Below are positions 23,508 through 35,566 of a stretch of DNA of 64,000 nucleotides, one piece after another (positions within the stretch are counted from its first letter, which is position 1; the number at the start of each line of letters is the position of its first letter). Made by a program: the position numbers and the translations under genes. The notes beneath the pieces were generated by a model that saw nothing but the letters and a program-made list of their open reading frames with translations, was not told where the DNA came from and searched no databases. The DNA comes from Hypericum androsaemum (taxonomy: Eukaryota > Streptophyta > Magnoliopsida > Malpighiales > Hypericaceae): contig OZ023186.1 of NCBI GenBank assembly GCA_963995505.1, positions 16,065,570-16,129,569 of the forward strand, given 5' to 3'.

Positions 23508-25199
23508 GACCTCTTTCCGCACTCTTGGGTGGAGGCTAGGCCTAGAGTGGGTTCGGACCATTCACCGCTGGTGTGTCACTTGCAATCTGAGGAGCCAATG
23601 CCACCTCAGCGACGTTTTTGGTATGAGCGAATGTGGGAGAGACATATAGATATTGACAAGGAAATACAATATGCCTGGGCATGCTCGTCGAGTACAGACC
23701 TGGTCTCAAAAGTGGCAACTTGTGCACTTCATTTGGGAAATTGGGACAGGACAGTCTTCGAAAGTGTTAGAAAGCAGAAAGGGGAAATCGAGATGAAAAT
23801 CAGAGCTCTTCAGGATCAACCTCTTAATGCGAAAAGGAAAAGGAGGTTGGACGTTCTACTTCAGGAGCGAGAGGAACTTCTTTCCAGGGAGGAAGCAATG
23901 TGGGCACAGAGATCGCGGGTGGACTGGCTACGAGAAGGAAATCGAAATACGAAGTTTTTCAATTAGAAAGCGAGGAATCGGGGCGTGTAGAATAGAATTC
24001 TAGAGCTGGATGGACCAAATGGACAGAAGATTCGGGGTTGGGCAGTGCTGGAGCAGGCTTTTCGGAGTTTTTATACTAACTTATTTTCCTCTGATATTGT
24101 TGAGCAGGTTTCGGAAGTGACAGATTTGGTGATGCCGCGGGTCACGGATGAGATGAACAGGCAAATAGGAGCGCCCTACACGGCGAAGGAGGTCCACACT
24201 GCTCTATTTGAGATCTATCCTGCGAAGGCCCCTGGTCCAAATGGCATGCCTCCCCTATTTTTTCAAAAGCACTGGACTATTGTTGGCCCTTCGGTAACCC
24301 AAACCACCCTTGATGTTCTTAATAATGGTGTGGATCCCTCTTTCCTGAATGATATGATAATTGCTTTGATCCCAAAAGTTAAACGTCCCTCTAATTACTC
24401 TGAGTTTTGCCCTATTAGCCTATGTAATGTAGTGATGAAGGTTGTAACTAAAGTAATTACTAACAGGATAAAAGGCTACCTGCATGATATCATTCATGAA
24501 AATCAAGGAGCTTTTGTGCCTGGTAGATTAATTACAGATAACGCTATCATTGCTTTTGAGTCCTACCACTACCTAAAAAAGAAGACTTTGGGTAACCAGG
24601 GTTGGTGTGCTTTAAAATTAGATATGATGAAAGCGTATGATAGGATAGAGTGGCCTTTTCTTGAGATGATGTTATATGCTATGGGTTTCCAGTCCTCTGT
24701 CACTAACCTTATCATGAGATGTGTGCGCACAGTCAGATATGCAGTGCAGGCTAATGGACAGGTGGGAGAGTTTTTCACACCGGGACGAGGGCTACGTCAA
24801 GGAGATCCACGTCAAGGAGATCCACTATCTCTGTACATATTCTTGATTTGTGCAGAGGGTTTGGCGGCACTAATACGGTATGCTGAGATGTCCGGACAGA
24901 TTCACGGATTACGAGTGGCACGAGGGCCCCCTGCTATTACTCACCTCTTTTTTATAGATGACTCTCTTCTATTCGCCAAAGCAACAGAGGAAGAGCTTAG
25001 ATATATTCTCACACTACTGGATATTTATTCTCGAGCTTCGGGACAGAAAGTAAATCTTCAGAAGAGCTCAGTGTTTTTCAGCCATAATTTGAGTGAGGAG
25101 GTTCAAGGAAGGTTAGGCTCTATCTTGGGTATGTGGAGAAGTGAAGAGAGGGACACAAATTTAGGGTTACCGACTATAGTGGGGCGTTCGAAGAGGTAA
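23508..25199 (+). pseudogene. LINE ORF2: endonuclease end and reverse transcriptase
   Basis: After the LTR the reading gives the end of the endonuclease (RPRVGSDHSPLVCHL), a linker, then the reverse transcriptase: motif wording ENQGAFVPGRLITDN, KLDMMKAYDRIEW (catalytic motif A intact), GLRQGDP and FFIDDSLLF (motif C, the two Asp present, Ala changed to Ile). Two in-frame TAG codons lie at 23964-23966 and 23988-23990, and a TAA ends the longest frame at 25197-25199. A 15-bp direct duplication (CGTCAAGGAGATCCA twice, 24796-24825) repeats the five residues RQGDP. Not functional. Confidence 0.88.
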
Positions 25200-25319
25200 A
25201 TTTTCTCCTCAATTAAAGATAGGATCATTGCAAAGATTGGGAACTGGAAAGAGCAGTATTTATCGTGTGCAGGGAGATAGACACTCATAAAATCGGTCTT
25301 ACTGTCAATACCAACTTAT

Positions 25320-26480
25320 GTCATGAGCTGTTTTTGTCTTCATGAAGAGACTTGTGACCAAATTAAACAGAAGTTGTGCGCATTCTATTGGGACAGTAAG
25401 GAGGGACAACGAAAAATGTATTGGCACAGTTGGATTCGAATGTGTCGGTCTAAGGCGAATGGCGGGCTTGGTTTCAGAAGACTTCAAAGTTCGAACAGGG
25501 CTATGTTGGCAAAGCAGGCATGGTGTTTGCTAAAAGCGTCATTACCTGCAAGAGTCCTAAAAGCACGATATTATCCTCGGGGGAGATTCTTACAGCATCT
25601 GTGGGGTACATGCCGAGCTACGCATGGAGGAGCATTCTGGAGGGAGTTAATTTATTAGCTCCTAACATAGAGTGGAGGGTGGGTGATGGCAATAAGGTCC
25701 GTATATGGGATCATCGCTGGCTGCCAGGGTCTGAGTTGGGTCACCCGCGATATTCTTATCCCGTATAGGATGCTTTTTAATTCGTGTCAGAGTTATTAGT
25801 GGATGGGACAAATGAGTGGAATAGAGAGTTGTTATCTACCTTATTCAGGGAGGAGGACGAGGCGCGGATCCTAGCCTTACCAGTCAGCTTCCGCCTCCCA
25901 GATTATATTTTTTGATGGAGACATAATAGGGATGGGGAGTATACAGTCCATTCAGGTTACTTCATTGATCTCCAAGAGTGGTGGCAAGGTTCAGAGTGGG
26001 CTCAGGTTCAGACCCATGCTAGAGAGATGTGGCAGCGTGTATGGAATCTTATGTGTTAGCCTTGGGTTAGGTCATTCCTATGGCATTTACTAGATGGAAA
26101 TTTGCCACTTCGTACTAATATTGCAAGGCGTGGTATTCAATTGGATACGAACTGCCCTCTTTGTGCCAGGAATGAAGAATCAGCTGTCCATCTCTTCTTT
26201 GAATGCTCGGTAGCGGTACAGTTATGATTTGTGGGGGGACTTGATATTCGACCTCTCCATAGACTTACTTTGGCCCAAATTCTCACTAGGCTATTTGAGA
26301 CGACTAACAGGGAAGAGCAATGTAGGAGAGGGACTTGGCTGTGGGGAATATAGAAGGTGTGAAATGAGTTGGTGTTTCAAAATGCAACTTTGGAGAGGGC
26401 CCAAGGTGCTCTCGAGACGGTCAATTGGTTGTGGAGGGATTATGTGGCTGCCATTGACTCGGTACCCTCTCCACAGCTAA
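25320..26480 (+). pseudogene. LINE zf-RVT region remnant
   Basis: Broken pieces read MSCFCLHEETCDQIKQKL, then KMYWHSWIRMCRSKANGGLG, then LLAPNIEWRVGDGNKVRIWD; further on LRTNIARRGI and CPLCARNEESAVHLFFEC (Cys/His cluster). This is the domain between the reverse transcriptase and RNase H of plant L1 elements. Frame changes and stops are frequent. Confidence 0.8.
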
Positions 26481-26512
26481 GGCCAACAGAGCTATGACGC
26501 CCACCAGAAGCG

Positions 26513-27001
26513 GGATGGTTTAAAATCAATACAGACGCTGGGATTGCTCGATCTGGAGAGGCGCAAGTTGGTGCGGTTGTTAGAGATGACAGGGGACAGT
26601 TTGTGGTGGGTTTTGTCTGGAGATTCCACAGTCTGATTCAACCTATTGTGCTTGAAGCCCGAGGGATGCTAGTTGGAGTCGAACTTGGCCAGGCACTTGG
26701 GCTAAGGTACGTTGTTTTAGAATCTGACTGTTTACCTTTAGTGTAGGCTCTGAACAATCAGGTTGTCGATAGAAGTGATTTGGTTCTACTCGTGGAGGAC
26801 TATAAAGTGGGTGGTCAGGGCTTTCTTGGCCACTGTTTCTCATTCGCCAGGCGGGAAGCAAACCAAGCGGCTCACATTCTCGCAAAGATGCAGTTGGAAG
26901 GGGAGAGACAATATCAATTCTTCTCTTTTCCACCTTGGGACATATGCAACGCCATTGCGGAAGATCAAAGGAGAGGCTGTGAAGATGTAACAGACTGCTA
27001 A
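26513..27001 (+). pseudogene. LINE RNase H domain
   Basis: Reads GWFKINTDAGIARSGEA with the first acidic residue, LEARGMLVGVE (Glu), VVLESDC (Asp) and ends FARREANQAAHILAKM, which is the RNase H fold of plant LINEs. One in-frame TAG interrupts it near 26745; TAA ends it at 26999-27001. About 500 bases of 3' untranslated sequence follow up to the A-tail. Confidence 0.85.
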
Positions 27002-27513
27002 AGGGTGGGGTGAGTTGGGTAGCGATAGGCGGGCGGGAGTTTCTATTTGTGCCATGGGTGTGCGGATGTATCAGGGGCAACACATAACACTCAGGTTTAG
27101 CAGTGATATCGCTAGAGCAGATTCTTACCGTGGTGCCCTCTTTTCCTATGTCCAGTTTTTTTCGGGTAGGGGCGGATTTTCTGGAATAGATTTTTACCGA
27201 GGTCGGCGGCTGCAACCTCGTACTTGTGTGAGGGGAGTGTTATGTGTTGAAGGGTAGTTTGTCAGGTAGGTAGTATTCTCGTGCTGATGTATGATGGACC
27301 CTAGAAATGGTAGGTAGCTCAGGCACTTTGTAGGGCCAGGCGGAGAGTGGTGGAACTAGGTGGGTAGTGCTCCATCTCGTACTGTTGCATACTTTAGGGC
27401 TTAGGTTATTTTCGTCAGTTGCTCTCTTGAGTTGTTTTCATAGATGTATTGGTTACATATCTTATTATTAATAAAATAGAAGTATTTACTCCTTAAAAAA
27501 AATCCATCACGGG

Positions 27514-30188
27514 ACTACATCCTCAGCTTGTGCGGTCAGCGAATAAATACGGAGAGAGAGACAGAGAGAGATTGATAATTTATCCGATATTTATAACGAC
27601 GACAGGACAGCCCAAAGGCAGGCAGGGCAGGGGTAGATTAACATGTCTTGTCGTCCCTTGTTCCGCAAGTCCATGTCTTTGCAACTCCGCGTCATTCCAA
27701 TTCACCAATTAATAATTGTCTCGTCGAGTCGAAGTTTGTACCATCTTTTACCTCACTAACATTCGATAAAATCAATATTTTTAAAATAACTCAGAAGGCG
27801 ATCCAGAATTTTCAAAATTTTTGGTCATACCGTCGGTCAGACCAGAATTTATACCTTATATTAATATTATTAAATTAAGTTTAAAAATTTTAATTTAGTA
27901 TTAAAAAATAATAAAATACTAAATAAGTTCACATATTTAGCAACTTTGTTATACAATTTATCCAAACAAAGTCTTCAAACATGAATTAAACAAGTCTAGA
28001 AGTACAAAAAGATGACTATGCAAGTTTTCTTGTTCGACATATTATTCCAATTCGTTTAACTTAGTTGACATATTATCGAGAATTGTTAAAAAAATAAATT
28101 TGTTGTGATCCAAAAGTGATGTATATGCTCCGAGCGTGGAAGTTGAGGTTTTGTTTCTAAATTAAATCTGATAAAATAGAAAAAATAAATAAAATGACCC
28201 GGAAGTACCTGACCAGGTGGTCCGATCAGATTTTAGCTGGTCGGACCACTTGCTGGGTTTTATGAAAAAAATGACCCGAGTTTGGTCCCGGGTAGTGATC
28301 CGACCGGTCGGACCACAGTTTTTAAAATATTGGATAAAATCAGAGTCATGTAAACACAATAATGAGTATGAGATCAATCCGATCTGATATCATGAGAACA
28401 AATTCTTAAATTTTTTATATTTATAAATAAATTCACGACTCTTGCAATATGCAATTTGGATTCTCAACGATAACCACCATCAATTAACCACATTAAAAAA
28501 ATCACTATTAATTACGCTCGTTTGGGAGTAATAACACCCTCTTTTACAAGAATTCTTAGATTTAACGTGATCATTCTTACATAGGTGACGGGACGTTACA
28601 ATTGTATAGATTCAATAGAATAAGAAACCTGAAATATAATAATTTTTACCCCGCGAGAAACAGCAGGTTATGTACAATTATACAATAAAAAATGAAAATA
28701 AAAAAACTCTTTTTAAGATAGAAAATAAGACACTTATTTCTCTGAGCAATTATGGAAAATGAGATGTTGAAGCGCCATTAAATGCGCAACGAGGAGACCT
28801 GGTAAAATCGTTCTTTGATCAGTTTTTCTACGCATATTCAATCATTCATTGGATCACAACTAATTCTGATTCTCGGGTAAAAACTTTGATTAGTTTCTTT
28901 ATTTTCTGTATTAATATTTTTGAAGGATTGCTCCGTATCTTGTATTACATTTTGGTCGAATCTGTACTTTGTAATTTTTTTTTTGAGAATTGTACTTCGA
29001 AAATTAGACTCCCGTAAATACGAATAACATAAAAATTGCAGCGTTTGTTGGGTTGGAATCGAACTATATGGGCCAGAGGTAGTGTGGGCTTCAGAATTAG
29101 GAGCTAGCTACTACATGGGCTAAAGAGTGTCCAAACAAAGTGGACGTGGGTTTGAAACACCCCGAGATATACAGATATTCACTAGGCCGACTAATTCAAG
29201 TTGAAAGTAAGCGAAATTTTTGAAAATTTTCAAAACTCTTTTAAGTGGCTATTGATTGTTATCTCACTCACTATTGGGTACAACGGATATTCTATCTTAA
29301 TTAGAGGCATGGATTCAAAGTTTTGGGAACAAGGTTGTTCAGAAGAGATTTGTCACTCTTTGTAAAAAATTTCGATTACAATTTCACCAAGAATAAGATT
29401 AGGTAATAGCAAAGGTAAACGTGTGAAGCCAAGTAATATACGGGAAAATATTTTTTAATAAAAAAGTAGACTTCTATATCATGATTACACCTGTCGGGAT
29501 TGAATGCCGGAACGAGCTTCGGCCTTTGGCTACTGTCTGTCATTTCTTGCTGTTAACAGAAACCTCCTTAAAAGGGTACCAGATAATGACGTGCGTAGAA
29601 GCTGCTAAATCACCAGGAAACAAAGAACTGAAATGGGCAGATTAATTGAGGAGTTAAATTAAATAAGAATCTGAATTAGTCAATTCAGTGAGTGCCCGGA
29701 TACCGTATGGTTATAAAAACAAACACAAATTGCATGGCATGCAATAGATGGAATTGAAACTTGGCAGCTAACAAAAAGAACAAACAAGCCTTACAACAAA
29801 TAAATACCCCAGTACAGTTCTGACCTACTTCATAAACTGCAGAGAGACATACTTTGGAACACAGAAACTACCTGATACTACAGCCATCAACTTAGTTCAC
29901 CAAAGGGCTAAAATCCTAGTTCTAAGACTACCTTACTAAGCTTACCTTCTCGGATACACTGCAGAGAGACCTGACCATCTATTCTAAAGCTCGTACCGCG
30001 CCTTCGTACTGCTGCTGCAATCATCCCTCAACTCTCATCTAAATATTACTAGTCCTTATTGACTCAATGTACAAAAAGAAACAAAGGCAAACTGAATAAA
30101 ATGGAAGCGGGAAATCTATAAAAAAAAAACAGACTTGACTTCCAACTAGAGCTGCTGCTGCTTCTACTCCTAAACCAACAAATAGCTA
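27514..30188. other. Intergenic, downstream of GATA gene, with one dispersed repeat
   Basis: No gene. At about 27800-28334 lies a unit with inverted ends (CCAGAATTTTCAAAATTTTTGG and the reverse of TTTTTAAAATATTGG) and GGTCCGACC/GGTCGGACC motifs, the same style as the copy near 6085. Its ends and any target duplication are uncertain. The remaining AT-rich sequence, including 28345-30050, shows nothing else. The GATA 3' untranslated region lies just left of 30189. Confidence 0.45.
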
Positions 30189-32349
30189 TCAAAATGAATA
30201 TTCTGAAGCAGAAGCTGCCGGTGAAGCCATGACAGCTGATGCACTTGGCCGGCCGGACTTCTTCCTCATCTCCAAGACCTTCCGGTGAGAGTTGGAGTGC
30301 ACGGATGGAACAAAAGTAGGGCTTGCAGCAGGCCTGTACTCGGGGAAGAGGCGACCTGATCGATAACGAACTCCACAAGCATTGCAAAGCGTTTTTGGTC
30401 CCATTGGCCCTTCTCTCCATTGAGGAGTTTTAGAAACCTGACAATGGGTGCATTTTCTGGTTTCACCAGAATCCGAGGAGGGTTCCGTAATCTCCAACAC
30501 TGAAGAAATCCACGTCAGATTCTTTTTCTTCTTCTGGCTCTTCTTAGCAGCATCGAATGCCATATCGCCCGCATAGAACCCCAAATCTAACTCGGAAGTA
30601 GTCAAACGGCGATATCTCCTTGAAGAATTTGGGACTGCTATTGTAGGGAATGTGCGCCTTGGTATGCAGCAACGTTTGCTTCTAGGACGCTTAACCGGGG
30701 CATCAATTTTTGGCAAACACAGCATAAGAATTTCAGCCGAGGAAGAGCTGCTAGTGCTGCTGCTTTCAAGAACTGAAACTGGACTGCATGTCCGCAATGA
30801 ATGCAGATATTTGCCATCTGAAGAGTCGTGGAGGGATGGTGGATATTTGCTACATAGGTCCTCAGTGGCAGGCCATTGTTTGAGCTGTAGAGTCTCATCA
30901 CACTGGACCAGGCAAAAGAATATTCGATAAACAAAAAATTCCAGAAAATAAAAACTGCATTCAACCGAGGGAAAAGATAAAGAAAAGATGATAACAGAAA
31001 AAAAGTAACTTCTGATCAGATAAACTTTTGCCATCAAATTCAGAATATGAGATCAGATCACGCACACCGGATCACATTTGAGCTTATCCTACTAGGTACA
31101 AGATTCAGTTGGGTGTCCATTCGAATTTCAGGTCACGGCCAATAGAGAGGGAAGACACCTGGGATTGGATACCAATAAAACAGGGCAATGCAATATCTCT
31201 AACTAGATCAAGTCCCACATAAACCAAGCTAAAACTGTAGCATCTTGTGACACGTATTTAGGTAAAAACCATGAAATAATTCTAGAAGTCTGAACTTTAA
31301 GATTTATCCTTTGATCCCAAAGTCCGTATATGACAAAAGAGTAAAAGGAGTGACACATAAATAAGACGCAAGATTCATGCAGGATTTCTGAAGCTAAAAA
31401 CAAGAGCACACAATCACCACCATCATGGACATTTTTAATGTGCTAAAACTTCCCTAGTAACGAGACATGAGTCACGACTTAAACTGAAATTCTTCCAGGT
31501 TATCTACAATTACCGACTCCAGTACATTTCTCATTCAGATTCGGAATAAATATGTTTTCACACCTTCTCTTTGAAAGTCAAAGTGTATCTCCTGCGCAAA
31601 TTTCAGCAATCACTTGTTCTGATTTTATATATTGATCGTTTTGCACGAAAACTGTTTGGTGGATTACTCACGTACTGTAGAGTATATCAACTCTCGATCA
31701 TTACACCCAAGTCTATAATCTATATAACATAGAAAAGCGGATGCGCATAACTTGGATGAGCTACTGGCTCATTGAGAAACTTGATATAAACATCAAAAGC
31801 ATGGGACATTGACCTTTATATGTATATTTAGTTAAACTACGTCCTCAATACAAAATACAAGAATCACCAATGCAACAAAAGCAAAGAGACTCAGCACAGA
31901 GGATCACCCCAGACAGATATGCATCTACCACTTAGATAGTGAAAAACAGGAATAGCATCAGCATGTTTCATTCCATCTTCAAGGGACAATCCTCAACAGC
32001 AATAAAATCGTTAGCCAGAGGCGTAAATTGGACCCATCAGACATGACAGCTGCTAGATGTGGAAAAATATGCATATAGGCAACAACAGGGTAATATAACT
32101 CACAGAGACTACAGAGCTCTTCTCCACTTTCAAATCATTCTTTCCATTTTCAAGGCCACTGGAGGGAAAACCCGCCAGGAAACTAAAAGGTGGTGGCTCA
32201 ATATTTTGAAACTTGGTTTTCCAATCTTCTCCGGCATCATTCGGCTCAACATCCTCCAAGCCAAAATCATAGTATTTCATGTCACCAAGGCCATCGAGAA
32301 ATTCATCGGAGAAGTCATTGAAGTTTTCGGTGAACCAAGAACCGCTCAT
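30189..32349 (-). CDS. GATA-type zinc-finger transcription factor, subfamily I
   Basis: A nuclear factor expected to bind GATA motifs; members of this subfamily act in light and growth control. I read two coding exons, 32349-32104 and 30902-30189 (phase 0), giving 319 residues, normal for the subfamily. The acidic N-terminus (FNDFSDEFLDGLGDMKYYDF) and the phrase SPVSVLESSS with a Ser run are subfamily I features. A basic KRPRSKR could be a nuclear signal. One finger at 233-258 has the plant spacing C-X2-C-X18-C-X2-C, followed by SGRLFPEYRPAASPTFVPSV and HSNSHRKVLEMRKK, conserved in subfamily I. The start at 32349 lies 9 bases after an acceptor (32359-32360), so the leader is spliced. Donor is TCT/GTGAGT at 32104; acceptor is CCTGGTCCAG at 30903. 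The closest Arabidopsis member cannot be named from memory. Confidence 0.92.
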
Positions 32350-33667
32350 ATTGTCGACCTGAATAGCAGAAAAAAGCAGATAGAATAAGCCTCAAAGTAA
32401 AACCGCCATAACTTGAAGCAGAACAGAAAATCCTGCAACCTTGCATCTGAAAACCATGGCGATAATCACCACGACACAAAAGAATTCCACTGAGGATAAG
32501 ACATGTTTACACTGGCACTTCACTTGCAAACACCCTGTATCCCACCTCACGAATTCAAAGGAAACCAGTGGGAATTGTACAAATCCAATTATACCCTACT
32601 TTGTACAATCATAAAGTGAAGCGATAAAACCAATGGGAGTTGGTCCAAGTGGTAAGCCTTACGAATGTAAAAAAAAAAAAGAAATATCATTTCTAGAACC
32701 GCTCCTAAATAGGGCCCAACAATGCTCGACTCGGAATAACCGAGATTCGCCCAAAAAGGTGAAGCAATGAAAGTAAACTCACATACTTGTTGACATAATT
32801 ATGCACCTAAATAGAGGCCTTTTGACTTGATTAAATAAGCAAATAACACAACAGCTCCCTTTTTATATCAAATATGGATAGTAACAGCCAGAGAAGGCGA
32901 ACCTTTGCCACTTTAGTTCCAAATAGCACAAACCCTCAAAACAGCCACTTTATAGTAACATAATCCCAGCATTAATTTGGCCTTTGACATAAAATCTCGG
33001 AATGCAAATGTGAATATCCAAAAAGGGAAAAAAAATCCAGACTAAATTAGATTCTACAAATATTCAGTTGCCAGAAATAAACAAATTAAGCGTTTTTTTT
33101 TTCAACACAATTAAGGTGAAACAATGGAACGAGGTTGTCATTTTCAAAAAAGACATGAAAATCCCCTTTCTTTGTCATTCCGACCCATGATAATAATTAT
33201 TAATTAACTAGGAAAAAAACACCCACATTGTGCCCAAAAAAAATTAAGCCTTCTGGAAAACAAAGAGGGCTTTCCCCAAAAAAAAAATTCAAACCACAAC
33301 ATGCAAAGAGCCTCGCCTCCCACCCATAATTTTTTTAACAAAAATGCACCCAAAAAATTCCAAGAAAATAAAAAAGGAAGCAACTTTACTAAAAACGAGC
33401 CAAATGGGTACCCAAATAGTGAAAAAAGAACCAACCTTTGGAGTGACGGAGGCGAAACGGGAAATGGGAGACGACATGGAAGCCCTAAGGGGGTGGGAAA
33501 CGATGCAGATTAGGGATTGGTCCGAGTCAGGAGGAGGACGAAGACATTGTGGAGTAGTTTTAATTATGTGTCGTGTAATAATTGTAACATTTTTTTTTCA
33601 GTTTCAATATTTTTGCGTTGCTTTCTGGGTGCGGTGGAAATGGAAGGGAGGAAGAGAGGGAAGCGGC

Positions 33668-33702
<35 letters not shown>
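32350..33702 (-). promoter_or_regulatory. GATA 5' leader, UTR intron and (GA)n tract
   Basis: An acceptor (TTTCTGCTATTCAG) ends at 32359, nine bases ahead of the ATG, so a leader intron runs rightward. A candidate donor on the minus strand is CCAAAG/GTTGG near 33437. A (AG)15 tract at 33671-33700 on the plus strand (TC in mRNA sense) marks the likely 5' end of the transcript, as at the ARF gene. The exact start was not determined. Confidence 0.5.
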
Positions 33703-33703
<1 letters not shown>

Positions 33704-33869
33704 CAAGGGTAAAGTGTGGAGTGTTCAATGTGTTTCTGAGGGGGGAGAGAGAGAGGAAGAAATACTGTTTCTCTTTTTTTCTTTTTGTATTTGCTTTATT
33801 TCTTTTATCTTGTTTAGGTTTACTCACAAAGGGGTGAGAGAGATTCTCTTCTTTAACTCATTTTTCTAA

Positions 33870-34895
33870 AGAAAATTTACTCTCAAGTTTCTTCTCTATA
33901 TCATAAATCTGATTATAGTCCTTGATATTTCAAAAGCTATTTTACCGTCCTCGTTCTTTGTTTTATTGCTGGTCTTGAGTCTCTTGCTGATATCACCAAG
34001 TCCGTTTGTTAATATTTTATTTTTAAAATGACTATTATACCCTTTTGATTGTCTTCTTCAAACATCTCTTCATTGACAACCCAGCTCCCCAACCTCGAGC
34101 TCGTTGTGCCTCAACCTCGCCCTGGAACCCATCTCCTCGACCTCGAATGCTTCAACCTCACCGTGTCTCGCGGTGCCTCGACCTCGCCCTGCAACCTCGC
34201 TTGCCTCGACCTCATTGTGCATCAACCTCGCTTGCCTCTACCTCATTGTGTAACCCAGCTCCCCGACCTCGCCTACCTTGACCTCGCCCTACAACCTAGA
34301 TCTTTGATCTCAACCTCGCCTTGCAACCCAGCTCCTCGACCTCGATCTCACATGCCTCAACCTCACAGTTCCTGACCTTATCCTCGCTTGCCTCGACCTC
34401 ACCATGCCCGACCTCGACCTTTCTTGCCTTGTTGCCCCTAATCGCCTCTCCCTTGCCGTTGACCCAGGTCATTCCTCTTCTCTAGATCTGATCCAGTGAA
34501 TCATCTTCGCATTGAGCTGGGTTAGGGAGGATCGATTGAACTAGCTTCCACTGGATCAGAGGATTGGGCTGCATGGGGGAAGCCGATTAGGAGTAGATGG
34601 TATGGATGTTATCACCGGTTCTCGTCAGAAAAGACAAGGTGGGGCGTCGGCGTCATAGACGAGGACCAAGTTACAGAGGTTGAAGACAGTTAGCCCCTCC
34701 GGTCGTCTTCTCCAGGATGGGTTTAATTTTTTTGTTAGGGTATATAGGTCATTTCAATGATAAAAAATGAGTGATAATGTCAACTAGTAATCTGTGACTA
34801 ACATTTAAAAAAATGAGGATGGAAAACTATTTTTTGAAATGATAAGGACTGAATTATAATTTGTGCAAAGATCACAGAGACCGGAGACTAAATTG
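33870..34895. mobile_element. MULE-like element with CCTCGA-rich interior
   Basis: About 130 bases at the left (ending near 34020) match the reverse complement of the right end: TATAGTCCTTGATATTTCAAAA against TTTTGAAATGATAAGGACTGAATTATA, and TTTTAAAATGAC/ATTTCAATGAT. The interior 34080-34440 is made of degenerate words such as CTCGACCTCGCCCTGCAACC. Ends and target duplication could not be fixed; class is inferred from long inverted ends with unrelated interior. Confidence 0.5.
34080..34440. repeat. Degenerate CCTCGACCTCG minisatellite
   Basis: A run of imperfect units of 6-24 bases built from CCTCGACCTCG, TTGCCTCGACCTC and GCCCTGCAACC. It gives long spurious open frames rich in Pro, Arg and Leu. 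Not a gene. Confidence 0.75.
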
Positions 34896-35566
34896 GCCTT
34901 TTTCGTTTTGTGGGATTCTTTACTTTTTGCCCGTTTTGAATCTCTCTTTTGTCCGTCTAAAGTCTAAACGTTCTCGGACGTTTAATTATTTTATATAAAA
35001 ACTACTTCATAGAGCTATTTTTTATATTAACCCATATTCACAAATTCAATAAACTAATTAATTCAATTTTTGAGTAGAGTACAATCACTAATTCAGAACA
35101 AGTCTTGTACAATTTTTAAAGGTGACAAAATTCTTTAAACGAGTATTTTTTTATACAGTAAAATTTCTCTAAAATAACATTATCTAAAGTGATAATTTAT
35201 CTAAATTAATTAAAAGTCTTAGTCCCAGGTCAGTTTTAAAATCTAATACTCATCTATCGTAATAATTAATACTTTTTCAGAAAACTTTAGTGCCGGTCTC
35301 TACTTTGGTATAAAATATTATTTTTAATAAATACACATATTTGTACATACTTTATAATTTTTTTTAAATCAATAAGAGTGTCACCTAGCCTTGTTTCTTT
35401 GATAATTTTTACATCATTTTTTATCTCCTAAATCGCCTTCAAATGGTCATTACAATGTAACATTTGAACACTAAATACCAAAAAAATTCTGACTTGAATA
35501 TAGAAAAAGAAATAACTATAATTTATCGATATTCTTGTTTAATTGTGTAAACAAAATATTTGTGTG
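34896..35566. other. AT-rich intergenic, nothing recognised
   Basis: Very AT-rich spacer between two MULE-like elements with no coding region or clear repeat. Confidence 0.6.

Larger units (their letters stand above)
21746..27499 (+). mobile_element. 5'-truncated L1-type LINE, split by a solo LTR
   Basis: A 14-bp direct repeat, AAATCCATCACGGG, flanks the unit at 21732-21745 and 27500-27513, and the right end has ...CTCCTTAAAAAA. Coding order on the plus strand is endonuclease (starting at GDFNEL, so the N-terminal half of the domain is lost), reverse transcriptase, zf-RVT region and RNase H. At the codon for the Phe of AAWF a 1544-bp LTR has inserted (21959-23502), after which the frame resumes with DLFPHSW. 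Numerous stops and frameshifts show that it is dead. Without the LTR the insertion is about 4.2 kb. Confidence 0.92.

Noticed and set aside
26643..27215. 190-codon minus-strand frame with a Pro-rich protein-like sequence
   Set aside because: It is antisense to the LINE RNase H domain and has no family resemblance.
29041..29130. A phrase like GGTTGGAATCGAAC suggesting a tRNA B-box
   Set aside because: No cloverleaf or matching A-box at the right distance could be drawn.
33344..33869. Plus-strand frames of up to 122 codons ending in Arg-Glu repeats
   Set aside because: They run through the (AG)15 tract and the GATA leader; no protein family.
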